From Microvirga terrestris (GTDB lineage Bacteria > Pseudomonadota > Alphaproteobacteria > Rhizobiales > Beijerinckiaceae), in assembly GCF_015694425.1 (NCBI RefSeq), contig NZ_JADQDN010000009.1, positions 1-64,000 of the forward strand: a stretch of 64,000 nucleotides of DNA, written 5' to 3'. Position 1 is the first letter of the stretch; every line of letters starts with the position of its first letter. The notes under the pieces are model-generated. The model saw only the letters and a program-made list of their open reading frames with translations, was not told where the DNA came from and did not search any database. A program made the translations under genes and the position numbers. Shown here piece after piece: positions 8,775-18,094 of this stretch.

Positions 8775-10265
8775 TCAACTCGGCCGGACAACGCCGCGGA
8801 GAGGCGTTTCGGCCTTGTCGCCGCCGCTTTTCAAGTGGTTGGGGCGCACTACCGATGCCACGCCAACCATGAAATATGTCATGGCAGCAAAGTAGTTATA
8901 GGCCATGAAGTCTACGAAGAGTCCATTGACGAGAAGACTCACGAGCACTGCGAGAACGTAGATGGCAAGCGTGCGCGCAAACATGGACGCTGCGGGAGAA
9001 CGATAGATCTTCCATAGAGTGCAAATGCAAGCTCGGATGGCCAGGACATAAAACAAGATGCCGACGATGCCGGTGAGCACGGCAATGTGCAGGAACTCGA
9101 GATGGGGAATGCCGATGCTTGCAGCCCATTCTGCGCCGATTTCGCCCATTCCTGATAGATAGTCAGTCTTATAGTCACTGAAGGCATAGCGGCCGAACCC
9201 AACTCCGATAATAGGATAGGCAATGATCATGTTGCCAGCCGTCGCGAAGAGCGCGATGCGGTTATAGATCGGCTCCATTTCCTCCATGCGGGCCATGAGA
9301 GCATCCGTATCCATGATGAGCGGGACTAGAATCGCGCCAAGGGAGATCCCCAGAATGGCCATGAGCCCAAAGAAAGGCCTAATCCTTCTATCTCCGAGAA
9401 AGATGACAATCAAACCTACGGCCACTCCAACCAAAGGAGAGCGGGTTAGGGCAAGAAGGCTTCCTCCAAGCATCGCTCCGAAGCAGCCTAGTAAAAACAA
9501 ACGCAGTGTTGAGTTCTGGGCGATTGAGAACTGTGCAAGGGTTAAGATGGCCATTCCCCCCAGCACAGATCCATATTCGGCGGCATTGCCGAAGGTCCCG
9601 GTGGTGCGCCCCTCGTGAATGACCTCGAAGTATTTCGGCGTGAACCACTGGATACGCAGGAAGTACTGAAGGACGCCGATGGCGACGAGAAGAACGCCAG
9701 TCAAGGTCATCAGCCGTAAAAGGCGCAACACATCAAGCTCAGTCCAGTCGATTCTCCGTGCTATGAGGATGGACAACCATGGCATCAGATAGCACTGGAA
9801 GATGAGAGCCACGTCGCTGCGGACGATCTTCATCTCCTTCGAGGGTAGAGTCGTCAGAAATGACGCAAGAAGCACCCCAATAAAGCTGAGAACGACCCAT
9901 TCCAGACGGTTAAGCGGACGGGATAGCGGCGAGCGGGTGAGGGCATGGAGGACCATAAGGCCAAGCAGGAGTAGGAAAAGGCCTCGCTCGACGGTGAAGA
10001 ATGGCACCCCCGCTGCTAGGTTGTTGGGAAACACGAATAGGACCGGCTGGCCCAACAACCAGATCATGGCCAAGATCTTGGTCTCGATAAGCAAAAGACA
10101 ACCGACCGCGATGAGACCGAGAATCGCGACGGTTATAACCCAGTCGGCTGACCCTATGGCCAAAGCTAGCGCGAGGGCGAAGAAGCCCCAAAACGTAGTC
10201 TCCGCAAGCCTGCTGAGCAGCCGTGGCGATGGAAGACGGAATCGAGCTAGGCTGGCAGCTCTCAT
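8775..10265 (-). CDS. O-antigen ligase/Wzy-like polysaccharide polymerase
   Basis: This is a 496-residue protein of about twelve membrane helices of the O-antigen ligase/polymerase class (Wzy_C, PF04932). The conserved central part carries EGRTTGTFGNAAEYGSVLGG and TRSPLVGVAVGLIVIFLG, then the periplasmic-loop region leading to IIGVGFGRYAFSDY and IPHLEFLHIAVLTGIVG, a histidine-containing pattern seen in this family. I choose ATG 10265 because it overlaps the stop of the upstream methyltransferase as ATGA; GTG 10298 and ATG 10280 also lie in frame. It is the last gene of the operon. Since a Wzx flippase and Wzz-like proteins are present, polymerisation of lipid-linked repeat units in the periplasm is more likely than ligation to lipid A. 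Confidence 0.88.
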   Translation of the reverse strand: MRAASLARFRLPSPRLLSRLAETTFWGFFALALALAIGSADWVITVAILGLIAVGCLLLIETKILAMIWLLGQPVLFVFPNNLAAGVPFFTVERGLFLLLLGLMVLHALTRSPLSRPLNRLEWVVLSFIGVLLASFLTTLPSKEMKIVRSDVALIFQCYLMPWLSILIARRIDWTELDVLRLLRLMTLTGVLLVAIGVLQYFLRIQWFTPKYFEVIHEGRTTGTFGNAAEYGSVLGGMAILTLAQFSIAQNSTLRLFLLGCFGAMLGGSLLALTRSPLVGVAVGLIVIFLGDRRIRPFFGLMAILGISLGAILVPLIMDTDALMARMEEMEPIYNRIALFATAGNMIIAYPIIGVGFGRYAFSDYKTDYLSGMGEIGAEWAASIGIPHLEFLHIAVLTGIVGILFYVLAIRACICTLWKIYRSPAASMFARTLAIYVLAVLVSLLVNGLFVDFMAYNYFAAMTYFMVGVASVVRPNHLKSGGDKAETPLRGVVRPS

Positions 10266-11038
10266 TGCGGCTTGCGGCATGCGTAGAATTGATCCCACCG
10301 GTGGAAATTGGCTGTCAGACTTGGCTTCGTCTGACCACGTCCCAGACGAACCTCAGAGTTGAAGTAAAGCAACTCGAACCCCGTCTTCCGCAGCAGAGCC
10401 TTCATAGAAAATGGGTTCGTAGTGTGCCAGCGCATCTTCTGACTGCCTTGCATTACCTCGACCTCAAGAGGCGTACCACCATCGTGTTGTCCAAGCCCCA
10501 TCCGGGCCAGAAGGCGGGGAACATAGAAATGGCGGGCATAGGTGCTATTGAAGCAAGACTTTGTCGTGAAAACGAAGACTCCGCCCGGACGCAGCACCCG
10601 GAAGACTTCTGACAAGACCTTGATCTGGCTCTGCTTGTCCAGAATCCCCTCGATGCCATTATAGGCAAAGAGGACTGCATCATATTGATCTGAAGCAACG
10701 GAGAGTTGCGTGGCATCACCCACGAAGAAATGGATTCCGGTCCCGAGTTCGGAATTCCTTTTCCGTGCCACCTCGATCATCTCAGGTACGATGTCGAAGG
10801 CATCGATCTCTTGGAAGCGACCTGCTAGTAGAAAACAAGTACGTCCCGTGCCGCAGCCTACGTCAAGGAGCCGTCCGCCCGAGGGCAAGAACTTGTCGAA
10901 GACGTACGCCTCGCCCGTACGAAGTTCCCAGGCCTTGCTGTATTGCTCGAGAACCTCACCACGGCCGTAGAAGAGCTGCTTCTCGATGACATTGCGGAAA
11001 TTGGCGACCTCCGTTTCAGGCTGCTGGGATGCCGTCAT
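10262..11038 (-). CDS. Class I SAM-dependent methyltransferase
   Basis: The 258-residue protein carries the SAM-binding motif LLDVGCGTGRTCFLLAG at about residues 56-72, an acidic end of the second strand (IDAFDIVPEMI), FVGDATQLSVASDQYDAVLF, and the post-motif VFRVLRPGGVFVFTTKS. That is the common Methyltransf_11/25 pattern. The start ATG at 11038 has GGGAGG six bases upstream and lies inside the end of the asparagine-synthetase-like gene (23-base overlap), and its stop overlaps the next start as ATGA. It probably methylates a sugar or sugar substituent of the polysaccharide unit; the acceptor is not visible in the sequence. Confidence 0.85.
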   Translation of the reverse strand: MTASQQPETEVANFRNVIEKQLFYGRGEVLEQYSKAWELRTGEAYVFDKFLPSGGRLLDVGCGTGRTCFLLAGRFQEIDAFDIVPEMIEVARKRNSELGTGIHFFVGDATQLSVASDQYDAVLFAYNGIEGILDKQSQIKVLSEVFRVLRPGGVFVFTTKSCFNSTYARHFYVPRLLARMGLGQHDGGTPLEVEVMQGSQKMRWHTTNPFSMKALLRKTGFELLYFNSEVRLGRGQTKPSLTANFHRWDQFYACRKPQ

Positions 11039-12935
11039 GTTGCACCTCCCTCTGGGTTTCGAGCAGCTGTAGCCAGGATTCGATGTTCAGTGCATACCAA
11101 AGCACGTAGGCTTCCTGCCCTGAACCCCGTCCCGAGACGAAGTCGTCATAAGCGCGGCGCAACCAATCGATATCGATGTACTCGCCGATGCGGAAGCTTC
11201 TTTGCTTGAAGAACTTCTCAAGTGTCCTCGCGAAGTGCGCATTCTGCTGCCGCCAGAGAACAGGGTTAAGATTCTTTTTGAGATGCTCCTGAGTGACGAC
11301 TGGCGGCAGAATGCCCTCCATGGCCCGACGTTGTAGCATGCGGGTTTGACCGCCACGGATTTTGTACTCGCGCGGAGCTGCGAAGAGATATTCGACGAGT
11401 TCGCGGTCGAGGAGAGGAAATCGTGTATCCACATTGAAGGTCGCGCCGAGAGCCTCATGGATCGGCACGGTCATGTTGATCATGATCGATTCGAAAACTT
11501 CCAAGCAATCTTGCCGGTAATAGTCATTGAAGACCTGAGGCGGTCCTGCGGCGATCCTCGCGGCAAGGTTTGTGCGTTGAGCCAAACCAGGCGTGATCCA
11601 AGCCGGGTAATCTCCCCTCCCCTGCCTCCTGCGCAACCACGCCCGAACGCCTCGCGACATGAGGGGCGAAGCGATATAGGCCGCAGCAAGCTTTTTCAGC
11701 GAGGTCTTCTTGCCTGTGCTCCGATCGTAAGGAAACAGGCTTGCCACCTCGCGGGAGAGTTCGATGAAGCGCCCCTTTTTCAAGAGGTCGGCCAAGAATT
11801 GGTAGCGTCCGAAGAAAAGCTCGTCGCCGCCGAGACCGCTCATGGTCACGTGTACGCCGTGACGTGCCGTTTCCTCCTTGCAGCGCCAGAGATAGAGAAG
11901 GCCCATATCAAATTGTGGCTGCCCTCCCGCCTGTAACATATGGGGTAGAAGCTCAAATACATTGTCCTTGTCGACATAGATGTGGTGATGGTTGGCTCCG
12001 ACATCCTTTGCTACCGCGTCAATGAGTTCGGGCTCATCGGCTGCATTATCACGAAGCTCAAAGGAGAATGTTTCCATAGGGTCGTCAATGCCGCGCCGCT
12101 TCAGGTCGCGCCTCAACAATCCCGCAACGGTTGAAGAATCGAAGCCACCACTGAGTTCGCAGCCATAGGGGCCCTTCTCAGGCGCTCGGCGACGTACGGA
12201 CTGGATCAGCATTTCGCGAACACGAGCCGCCATGTCAGCTTCAGTCTTCTCCTCATTCACCCGGTGAGGATCGATGCGCCAGTAGCGTATCTCGCGTGGA
12301 GCGCCTGACCCTTCCTGAACTATCAGATGCCCTGGCTTGAGCCGGCGGATCTCCTTATGGAATGAGAGACCTGCGTCGAGGAGAGATCGCTCCAGAGCGA
12401 TGTAGGAAACGATGGATTCCTCACAGGGTGTCGACGGAACGCCAGCAGCCAGGATCTGGCGGGGCTCGGATGCGATCCAGAGGGCTCCATTCCAATGCGA
12501 GTAGCAGAGAGGCTTTACGCCGAAGGCGTCGCGCGCGCCCAGGAGACGGTTATTCAATGAATCATAAAGAGTGAAAGCGAAGTCGCCATCGAGTTCTCGT
12601 ACGCAGTCGTCGCCCCAGGCGTCATACGCTGCGGCGATGGTGCCGCAATGGCTCCTGTCACGCACCGGGTGGCCCGCCTGCTCTACCTTACGTGCCACCT
12701 CCTCGCGATTGTAAAGGCGACCACTCAGCACGACGGCGAGACGGCCGCTATCGACGACGTAAGGCTGCGGCTCTTCGAGTGCAGCTGCATTGGCCTGATG
12801 GGCCATCGCAATGCGCCCGGTGATGTAGGTTGTGGGGTTCCTGCCTCGATGGGGAGCGGCGGCTGCCATTTTCAACAACGATGCCGCAGATGGTGTCGCG
12901 CCATCAACACGAAGGATTACGTCAATTGCGCCCAT
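11016..12935 (-). CDS. Asparagine-synthetase-like amide-forming enzyme lacking the glutaminase cysteine
   Basis: The protein (639 residues from ATG 12935) has the two-domain AsnB layout. The C-terminal synthetase domain is intact: the ATP pyrophosphatase loop CELSGGFDSSTVAGLL near residue 260 and MSGLGGDELFFGRYQF near 370. The N-terminal Ntn-glutaminase domain is degenerate: it begins MGAIDVILRVDG instead of MCGI, so the nucleophilic Cys2 is glycine, and the usual NGEIYN is SGRLYN. No in-frame start further upstream supplies Met-Cys. ATG 12935 fits the family N terminus and has GGGAG eight bases before it; 12938 and 12959 are alternatives. AsnB-like enzymes in O-antigen clusters, such as WbpS of Pseudomonas aeruginosa, amidate uronic acids. 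Here amide or other acyl-adenylate chemistry with free ammonia or another amine is inferred. Confidence 0.87.
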   Translation of the reverse strand: MGAIDVILRVDGATPSAASLLKMAAAAPHRGRNPTTYITGRIAMAHQANAAALEEPQPYVVDSGRLAVVLSGRLYNREEVARKVEQAGHPVRDRSHCGTIAAAYDAWGDDCVRELDGDFAFTLYDSLNNRLLGARDAFGVKPLCYSHWNGALWIASEPRQILAAGVPSTPCEESIVSYIALERSLLDAGLSFHKEIRRLKPGHLIVQEGSGAPREIRYWRIDPHRVNEEKTEADMAARVREMLIQSVRRRAPEKGPYGCELSGGFDSSTVAGLLRRDLKRRGIDDPMETFSFELRDNAADEPELIDAVAKDVGANHHHIYVDKDNVFELLPHMLQAGGQPQFDMGLLYLWRCKEETARHGVHVTMSGLGGDELFFGRYQFLADLLKKGRFIELSREVASLFPYDRSTGKKTSLKKLAAAYIASPLMSRGVRAWLRRRQGRGDYPAWITPGLAQRTNLAARIAAGPPQVFNDYYRQDCLEVFESIMINMTVPIHEALGATFNVDTRFPLLDRELVEYLFAAPREYKIRGGQTRMLQRRAMEGILPPVVTQEHLKKNLNPVLWRQQNAHFARTLEKFFKQRSFRIGEYIDIDWLRRAYDDFVSGRGSGQEAYVLWYALNIESWLQLLETQREVQHDGIPAA

Positions 12936-14208
12936 CATCGTCACTCCCGTTATTGTCATGCCTCTCAGCCCAACGGCGTGAGATTGTCGTCGCTAAGGCT
13001 TTACTTGCCCATAACATCCGTCCCCTGATCTGCGGGCTGAAGATGTACAAGCGTTGATAGTTTGTAGCACTCGTTGCCCATTTTCGTGCGTAGGCGGTCA
13101 CGCCATGGATATCGAGTTCAGTGATCTGCCGTTCCACCGCGTCCCTTATGAGAGAATCCCATAAGGGAGCAGCATTCAGAACGGTGCGCATGTCGTCTCG
13201 CAAATAGACCACAAGCGAGAGCATCACATTCCGCCTAGAAAGACCGAAGAGAGCTCCGGCAGGACGTCCATCCAGACTCATCACATGGATGACAGCATCG
13301 TCTTCGGCAGCATAGGCGTGAGCGACCTCCGAGAAGAATCGTTTGAGCTGTACATCGAGCGGCATCCTGACTTCTGAATAAAACTCAGTCTTCGCTTTCC
13401 AAGTATCGCGCTCAATCTCGAACATAATATCGAGACCCTGGCCGATATCTCTCCCTCGATACATCGACATTTCGAAGCGGCCCGCACGCTCGCATGCTCT
13501 GATCTGCGCCTTATGCCGCTTACGGAAATGAGATCCACGTCGACCCAAATACTCGTTCATTCCGCCTGTCAGGTCAGCGGAATACATTTCACGTACGCGC
13601 CCGTGGGGCAAAGTCATCAACCCTCTAGAGGCTGCGGCAGCTTGCAGAAGATCGCGCTGTCCGGATCCTTCCGGCAACCCGTCCAACGCCATGACATCCC
13701 AAGTGTGACTTCTATCCCGCCAGTAGTCGATAATTTCCCCACATACTTGCGCGGCATCATCTGCAACAAGCATGTGCGCGCGTGAGTTATGCGAGGGGAT
13801 GTTGAGAGGGAATGTCACGCGCCTTATGGGAACTATGCGCTTCCATGCAGGGATTGAAAGGTTATTGCTGTCATCGGCAATCTGCAACTTACCATCTCTA
13901 CTCGGCCAAGCTTCCCAGCCTTGCGAGTAGATCATCGGAGCAATGCCTACCGGCTGCCCTCTGTGGTGAATAATTAAGCCATGCAGTTCTTTGTGCGCTC
14001 CGAAGACGTTCCACCATGCCTTGACCCATCGATGATCCATCAGGACATGATGATATTGGCAACGATCCTGTACCAAGTTCCAATCTGAACAAACTCGTTC
14101 AAACGCTGATAGCGTGTCGAAGCGGCTAGTGTGGAATGAGTTTTTCTCGACTCGACCCGATGCCTGCAAATCAAGCATCATCTCTGCCGATGTACCTGAA
14201 ATCATCAC
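12922..14208 (-). CDS. CelD/BcsL-like GNAT-fold acyltransferase, copy 1 of 4
   Basis: The 428-residue protein belongs to the CelD/BcsL/FemAB-related group (Acetyltransf_6 type, two GNAT-like halves). The first half has YHHVLMDHRWVKAWWNVFG and GIAPMIY. The second half opens with a basic stretch (GSHFRKRHKAQIRACERAG), then EIERDTWKAKT with the Trp-Lys seen in the family, and ends with a strand pattern ITELDIHGVTAYARKWAT. It is clearly paralogous to the next gene (both carry MDHRW and FRGRDI/YRGRDI). The start overlaps the previous stop by four bases and the end overlaps the AsnB-like gene. Such proteins are expected to be cytoplasmic and to move acyl or aminoacyl groups to sugars or glycolipids; CelD itself belongs to cellulose synthesis in Agrobacterium. 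The actual donor is unknown. Confidence 0.83.
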   Translation of the reverse strand: MMISGTSAEMMLDLQASGRVEKNSFHTSRFDTLSAFERVCSDWNLVQDRCQYHHVLMDHRWVKAWWNVFGAHKELHGLIIHHRGQPVGIAPMIYSQGWEAWPSRDGKLQIADDSNNLSIPAWKRIVPIRRVTFPLNIPSHNSRAHMLVADDAAQVCGEIIDYWRDRSHTWDVMALDGLPEGSGQRDLLQAAAASRGLMTLPHGRVREMYSADLTGGMNEYLGRRGSHFRKRHKAQIRACERAGRFEMSMYRGRDIGQGLDIMFEIERDTWKAKTEFYSEVRMPLDVQLKRFFSEVAHAYAAEDDAVIHVMSLDGRPAGALFGLSRRNVMLSLVVYLRDDMRTVLNAAPLWDSLIRDAVERQITELDIHGVTAYARKWATSATNYQRLYIFSPQIRGRMLWASKALATTISRRWAERHDNNGSDDDGRN

Positions 14209-15446
14209 GGTGACGCCTCTGCTGAACCGGGGCTAATGCTAGAATGCCTAGTTAGGATGTGCCGCCTTACTGCTACCAAGCCTTCGTCGACGAAGTGCAA
14301 GATCCGGGAGTAAGGCCTCGTGTTGAAGATCATAGGGGCAACGTAGTCGTGATGATCCTTTGCCCATTTTAGATAGTGTCGGGTGTAACCGTTGATGTCG
14401 AGCCGTTTGAGGCCGGAAGAAATACTGCGCTGAACAAGCTCCTGTAGGACAGGCGCAATGCCGACTGGAGCTCCGAGTTGTTCATTGCGGTAAGTCAAGA
14501 TGCATGACGAAGTACCACCACGCTCCAGAGTGAACCAGCCTGCCGCATCAGTGTCACCAAAGCGCATGATGATAATCTGCGCATTATCGTGCTGAGAAAA
14601 CCGTCTAGCGACTTCCTTGAAGAAGCTTTTGGCGGTATCGTTGAGCGAGAGATGCAAACGCCTCTCTTTTTGATCCATAACCTTCCAGCTTAGAGCTTCA
14701 AGTGATAGAAGCCGTTGCATTCCAGCTTCGATGTCACGCCCCCTAAACGAGTCAAGGGTCATCTTTCCGAGATGGGAGAACGTCCGCTCAACCTTGTTGC
14801 ATTCCTGCCGCATATGCCTGCGGAAATGAGCCGAGCGGGTCTGGAGGTATTCGTCGTAGGTCTCAGGTAGATCGATATATAGCATTCTCCGAGTCGTTTC
14901 ACGAGCTCCTGGAAGTAAACCCACTCTCTTTGCGGCGTCGATAAGAAGACTTTGCTCTTGCTCCCATCCTCTCATGCCCGGAAAGATTGCAACGTCCCAT
15001 TCGGCAGAGATAGAAGATATATAATCTGCTAGCACTGCGTAGGAGTAAGACCCCCCACCGGGAAATAGAGTTTGCCCACGGATATTGCCTGCAACTAAAT
15101 TCACGGGAAATGTCAAACGACGCAGCGGTGCAATTCTGTTCCAGCTCAAGCCTGGCAAAAATTTGTAGTCATCAGGTCCCATGATGTATGGATCACGCAG
15201 CGGATAGACTTCCATACCACGCATGATGCAGAGCGGTACGATCCCCATGGGCGTCCGGCCAGACGATACTAAGAGCGTGTGCTGTGTCTTTCCTGCCCCA
15301 AAATGGCGCCACCAGGACGTCATCCATCGGTGGTCCATCATAACATGCTGGTGAGCGCATGAGTTCTGCAGATCATTCCAGAGCGGCCCTGCAGCCTCGA
15401 GCGCCTCCAGGCTGTCTATACGCTTGACCGAGATGCCTTGGGTCAT
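14205..15446 (-). CDS. CelD/BcsL-like GNAT-fold acyltransferase, copy 2 of 4
   Basis: The 413-residue protein resembles copy 1 along its length: HQHVMMDHRWMTSWWRHFGAG, GIVPLCIMRGMEVYPL, RRLTFPVNL, then the basic block TRSAHFRRHMRQECNKVER, FRGRDIEAGMQRLLSLEALS with WKV, and RLDINGYTRHYLKWAKD near the end. The strong similarity of copies 1 and 2 indicates tandem duplication followed by divergence. The gene begins in a four-base overlap with the DegT-like gene and ends in a four-base overlap with copy 1, so it is translationally coupled to both. Role inferred: cytoplasmic acylation (acetyl, other acyl, or aminoacyl) of a nucleotide sugar or lipid-linked unit. Confidence 0.83.
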   Translation of the reverse strand: MTQGISVKRIDSLEALEAAGPLWNDLQNSCAHQHVMMDHRWMTSWWRHFGAGKTQHTLLVSSGRTPMGIVPLCIMRGMEVYPLRDPYIMGPDDYKFLPGLSWNRIAPLRRLTFPVNLVAGNIRGQTLFPGGGSYSYAVLADYISSISAEWDVAIFPGMRGWEQEQSLLIDAAKRVGLLPGARETTRRMLYIDLPETYDEYLQTRSAHFRRHMRQECNKVERTFSHLGKMTLDSFRGRDIEAGMQRLLSLEALSWKVMDQKERRLHLSLNDTAKSFFKEVARRFSQHDNAQIIIMRFGDTDAAGWFTLERGGTSSCILTYRNEQLGAPVGIAPVLQELVQRSISSGLKRLDINGYTRHYLKWAKDHHDYVAPMIFNTRPYSRILHFVDEGLVAVRRHILTRHSSISPGSAEASP

Positions 15447-16609
15447 CGCCCGCTCCAGCGTTTGACAACATCGATCAACCGCTCAATGTCTTCCTCTCGG
15501 AGCGACTGATGGACTGGAAAACCGATCGCCTTCTCCTTCCAATGATGTTCGCGAGGGAAACGCTCCCAAGGCACAGCGGCATGGAAGTAAGGCCAGATGT
15601 GCTTTACCCCCACTGCCTCTGCGGCCAGCGCGCGCCTCAGGCGGGCAGCCTCCTCGACAACGACCGGGAAGTAGAGAGGGCATGCCCCGTCTGGCAAATG
15701 CGGCACCAGAGGAACAATTCCCGGGATTTCAGCCAGGGCTTCTTGAAGTCTTATATAGTTGTGTCGACGGCGTTCCCGCACATGCGCATGGTCCGTGGCC
15801 CGGAAGATGCGTAGTGACCGGCTCGACATTCCCGCACCAATAAGCTCATTTGGAAACTTGATCAGATGCCACTCATCACCGCCCTTTTCACGTAGCTGAA
15901 TGGAACCAGCTCCACGCCGAAGCTGCTGCCGCATTCCTTCGGTCTTGCGTAGAATAGCGGAAGGATGACTTCGAAGCGTCCTCGAAAGGAGGTGACGTGT
16001 CGCCTTCCTGATGAGTTCCGGCGGCGGCGGCTTGGGGGCACCTTTCTCCGTGCCTTTGCGCATATGCAAGGCTCCGCCGTCTGGTAAGGCGACTGTCTTC
16101 CAAAAGCTGTAGATTGCGGCATCGCCTGCAAGACCGACTTGCTCTCCCGCTCGTGTCGTATAGAGCGCATGTGCACAATCCTCAATCAATGGAATGCCTT
16201 TGCGTCGTGTCATCTCAAGCGCAGGTTCGAGGTCAACGGGTAAGCCGAAATAATGCGTCACCATCGCCGCCGAGGACCCGTCGATTGCCTTGCGAAACGA
16301 AGTCGGATCCGGAGCCAAATCTTCGCCGACCGCGAAGAATGAAAGCTCAAGCCCTGCAATGAGGAAGGGCTCCAATTCGGAGCCGCAGCAGAATGCTGGC
16401 ACAGCAACCCGGTCTCCAGACTTCAGGTCCAGCGACCTAATTGCTTGCCAGAGAGCAATCCGTGCGGAGGTCCACAAAGTCATCCCGGGAGAGGAAAACG
16501 GATGAGGCAATGGCCGCTGTGAATAGGAGAGCAGCGATCCAAAGGTCGGCCACGGCATTGAGGCAACAGGTCGATTGGCGGCAACCTCCAAGACTTCCTC
16601 CATTATCAT
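15443..16609 (-). CDS. DegT/DnrJ/EryC1/StrS-type PLP-dependent protein
   Basis: The 388-residue protein has the fold-type I features of sugar aminotransferases: VAVPAFCCGSELEPFL, ATLEPALEMTRRKGIPLIED-type segment with the PLP-ring aspartate in LIEDCAHAL, and YSFWKTVALPDGGAL, where the lysine is the expected Schiff-base residue. The spacing between Phe and Lys is shorter than in the classic SF-x3-K form, so it belongs to a divergent branch. Family members transfer amino groups to keto-sugar nucleotides, making amino sugars that could be targets for the four neighbouring GNAT proteins. Start ATG 16609 follows the flippase gene after 15 bases; ATG 16603 is also possible. It overlaps the next gene by four bases. 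Confidence 0.78.
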   Translation of the reverse strand: MIMEEVLEVAANRPVASMPWPTFGSLLSYSQRPLPHPFSSPGMTLWTSARIALWQAIRSLDLKSGDRVAVPAFCCGSELEPFLIAGLELSFFAVGEDLAPDPTSFRKAIDGSSAAMVTHYFGLPVDLEPALEMTRRKGIPLIEDCAHALYTTRAGEQVGLAGDAAIYSFWKTVALPDGGALHMRKGTEKGAPKPPPPELIRKATRHLLSRTLRSHPSAILRKTEGMRQQLRRGAGSIQLREKGGDEWHLIKFPNELIGAGMSSRSLRIFRATDHAHVRERRRHNYIRLQEALAEIPGIVPLVPHLPDGACPLYFPVVVEEAARLRRALAAEAVGVKHIWPYFHAAVPWERFPREHHWKEKAIGFPVHQSLREEDIERLIDVVKRWSGR

Positions 16610-16624
16610 CCACGAATCGATGGA

Positions 16625-18094
16625 CTAGCCAGCATTCTTGGCTCGCGGTACGTCGCTAGCTCCCTGCTTCATCCAATCAGCACGTCCGAGCAGAAGGCTC
16701 AGCGCGAGAGTAAGGACGGAGAGAATAGCGATCTTCAGTAGGATCCCCTGAGTAGGCAGGAAGCGTCCGTCCAAAATCGTGCCGACCAGCACAGCGATAG
16801 TCGATATTATGGCCGCAAAGCTCAACCGAACCCATGGAAACAAACGGACTAATCCGGAATGACGATCGGCCCAGATCATAGTTAGGCCGGTACGGAAAAG
16901 CGCAAGAATAAAGCTCGCCGCAGCCACGCCCACGATACCAGCTGTATACATCGCTCCCCAGAATAGTGGGACAGCGACTACCAGGCTGATAAGTGCAATG
17001 ACCATCAGGGGTGAAGTCTTCTTGGCATGATGCAGTCCGATCTCAGCGAAGTTGCGCAGGGCAATGGCCACCTGCGCGGCTGCGAGCCAGGGCAGCACGG
17101 CAGCAGCTGGCGCGTAAGCGTCGTCAGCGATGATCTGGACCGCCAATCCACTGAACAGACATATGGCAGTGCTGATGAGCAATAGCACGAGTGTAAACTG
17201 GAAGAAGATATTGGGCAGTTCGCGTTGGTCGCCGTCAGCCTGAAGCGCTTCCAGTTGCCGCACGCCCCAGATCTGTAGAAAGGGTGATGTCACAAAGAGG
17301 TTGATAAGGCTCGCAAGCCTAACACCAAGTCCGTAATAGCCGAGTGCCGCCGTCCCTTGCACAGGGCTAATGATGTACCTATCGAGAGATGCTATGACCG
17401 TGTCGAGCAGGATGGTCGGAACAAGAGGAGCACCGAACTTCGCCATCTCCACGAGCAACGGACGCGATACGCTGATCGAGGCTGTCCTGACCATATGAGT
17501 CAAAATGACTCCAACCACGATGGCACTGGCGCTGAAGGTCGAGATCACAATGCCGAATACGCCTAGGTCAAGCCAGACTACGATCCACAGGTTTAGGGCG
17601 ATGAACAGAAAAGCCTTCAGCGCCGATATCGCTAGGTAGATGGCGGACTTCTTCAGAACCACGATGTAGTTGAGCTGCAGGTTGAACAGCGTTGAGGGGA
17701 TGAGAGCCCAGATTGACCAGGTAAACAGCCAAGCTTCATTTGTGGAGCCGAAGAGAAGATCTGTTGCGAGGAGAGCAATAGGGTACGCGATAGCTGCGAT
17801 GATCACTGACATCACTGCGAACATGGTCATGGCAGTCCACACCACGGCGTCCTTGCCGGCTTGGGTCTCCTGCTCGACATGCATCCGGATCAGTGCGCGG
17901 CCGAGACCCATTCCCAGCACCACAGAGATGAGATCCGTCACCAAGATTGTGCTGGCGTAGAGGCCAAACTCGACCGGCGCGAGGATATGGGTGTAAACAG
18001 GAAGGAGAACAAGGCCGGATGATCGGCTGATGAGGTTGGCGAGCCCATAGAGGCGACCGTGGCGGATGACGTTCTTGGTTTCGCTGCCGGCCAT
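16625..18094 (-). CDS. Wzx-type polysaccharide repeat-unit flippase
   Basis: This 489-residue integral membrane protein has about twelve to fourteen hydrophobic helices and begins with RHGRLYGLANLISRSSG and HILAPVEFGLYAS, characteristic of the oligosaccharide flippase/MATE-like Wzx family. It should move undecaprenyl-linked repeat units from the inner to the outer face of the cytoplasmic membrane for Wzy. ATG 18094 is preferred: GGAGG lies seven bases upstream, and the ATG shares its A with the TGA stop of the previous gene. GTG 18097 is the longer alternative. It is flanked by GNAT copy 3 and the DegT-like gene in the same operon. Confidence 0.92.
   Translation of the reverse strand: MAGSETKNVIRHGRLYGLANLISRSSGLVLLPVYTHILAPVEFGLYASTILVTDLISVVLGMGLGRALIRMHVEQETQAGKDAVVWTAMTMFAVMSVIIAAIAYPIALLATDLLFGSTNEAWLFTWSIWALIPSTLFNLQLNYIVVLKKSAIYLAISALKAFLFIALNLWIVVWLDLGVFGIVISTFSASAIVVGVILTHMVRTASISVSRPLLVEMAKFGAPLVPTILLDTVIASLDRYIISPVQGTAALGYYGLGVRLASLINLFVTSPFLQIWGVRQLEALQADGDQRELPNIFFQFTLVLLLISTAICLFSGLAVQIIADDAYAPAAAVLPWLAAAQVAIALRNFAEIGLHHAKKTSPLMVIALISLVVAVPLFWGAMYTAGIVGVAAASFILALFRTGLTMIWADRHSGLVRLFPWVRLSFAAIISTIAVLVGTILDGRFLPTQGILLKIAILSVLTLALSLLLGRADWMKQGASDVPRAKNAG

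Noticed and set aside
11016-12935. Lasso-peptide or beta-lactam synthesis from the AsnB-like gene
   Set aside because: No lasso precursor, B-protein peptidase or beta-lactam partner gene is nearby; the surroundings are polysaccharide genes.
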